From an uncultured Brevundimonas sp. (lineage in GTDB: Bacteria > Pseudomonadota > Alphaproteobacteria > Caulobacterales > Caulobacteraceae), in contig CAMLNY010000093.1 in NCBI GenBank assembly GCA_946481405.1, forward strand, positions 1 to 5,933: DNA of 5,933 nucleotides, written 5' to 3'. The stretch's first letter is position 1. Each line of letters starts with the position of its first letter. This document shows positions 5,694-5,933 of this stretch, piece after piece. Under the pieces are notes generated by a model that was given only the letters and a program-made list of their open reading frames with translations, made no database searches and had not been told where the DNA came from. The translations under genes were made by a program, and so were the position numbers.

Positions 5694-5933
5694 GTGTCGC
5701 GTCCCCTTCCCGCCCTGATCCCCGCCGATGTCGCGCCAGAGGCCCGGCCCGCGCCGCACGGCTACCGGATCGCGTTCGTCGTCTTCCAGGCCGGCGCCCA
5801 AGCCGACGGCGGGCTGAACAGCATCTCCGAACTGATCGCACAGGTCGCCGCAGCCGATCAGGTGATTGTGTTCACGAACGTCCAAGGGCCATTCACCCGG
5901 CGGTGGCGCGACATGGGCTGCGAGGTCGTGATC
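5694..5933 (+). CDS. Probable GT4-like glycosyltransferase, N-terminal 80 residues only
   Basis: The open plus-strand frame runs to the right edge with no stop. After a proline/alanine-rich leader (1-22) comes a first Rossmann-type strand and loop, YRIAFVVFQAGAQADGGLNSISELIAQ (24-50), then VIVFTNVQGPFTRRWRDMGCEVVI (57-80). A hydrophobic strand followed by a Gly-Gly turn and an amphipathic helix, then a second hydrophobic strand, is the layout of the N-terminal acceptor domain of GT-B retaining transferases such as GT4. The Gly39-Gly40 of ADGG fits the usual glycine-rich loop. The C-terminal donor domain with the EX7E motif lies outside, so the family is probable rather than proven. The start is GTG at 5694 with a weak GGGG at 5680-5683. 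The same frame is open back to a TGA at 5631, so a GTG at 5643 is also possible but has no well-placed ribosome site. It is divergent from the glycoside hydrolase and presumably begins or continues a polysaccharide operon to the right. Confidence 0.7.
   Translation, partial: MSRPLPALIPADVAPEARPAPHGYRIAFVVFQAGAQADGGLNSISELIAQVAAADQVIVFTNVQGPFTRRWRDMGCEVVI

Noticed and set aside
5604..5885. 93-residue minus-strand frame at the right edge
   Set aside because: The plus strand here encodes a Rossmann-like glycosyltransferase start with a convincing strand-loop-helix pattern. The minus frame shows nothing recognisable.

Overview
The window looks like part of a surface-polysaccharide locus from a high-GC alphaproteobacterium. 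The codon use and protein styles suggest Caulobacterales, Brevundimonas-like, but that placement is an inference from general resemblance and not from a marker gene. I found no rRNA, tRNA, CRISPR array, insertion sequence or integrase. Two genes run off the window edges.

Layout, left to right. (1) A UDP-glucose 6-dehydrogenase gene lies on the minus strand, starts at 1274 and leaves through the left edge. (2) A 130 bp divergent intergenic region separates it from a plus-strand WecB/TagA/CpsF (GT26) glycosyltransferase gene, 1405-2274. (3) That gene converges on a minus-strand metallophosphatase of the PPP (diadenosine tetraphosphatase / Ser-Thr phosphatase-like) family, 2271-3086. The two stop codons overlap inside a 14 bp perfect palindrome. 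(4) Only 22 bp upstream of the phosphatase, on the same strand, ends a 767-residue BglX-type family 3 glycoside hydrolase with a Tat-like export signal, 3109-5412. These two probably form an operon. (5) A 281 bp divergent intergenic region follows, then the N-terminal 80 residues of a GT4-like glycosyltransferase on the plus strand that leaves through the right edge.

How the parts may fit: the dehydrogenase makes UDP-glucuronate, a nucleotide-sugar donor. The GT26 enzyme would add a sugar to a lipid-linked acceptor at the inner face of the membrane, and the GT4-like enzyme would extend the chain. The exported BglX-type hydrolase cleaves beta-glucosidic oligosaccharides outside the cytoplasm. 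It may process the same glycan or simply be a neighbour.

The most useful non-coding observation is an identical 10-mer, TTGCACTGCA. It occurs in both divergent intergenic regions, reading toward the dehydrogenase in one and toward the GT4-like gene in the other, and each copy is followed by a TATGG element. This suggests shared control of the polysaccharide genes. I did not find a convincing new biological system; the remaining leads are small and are listed with their limits.
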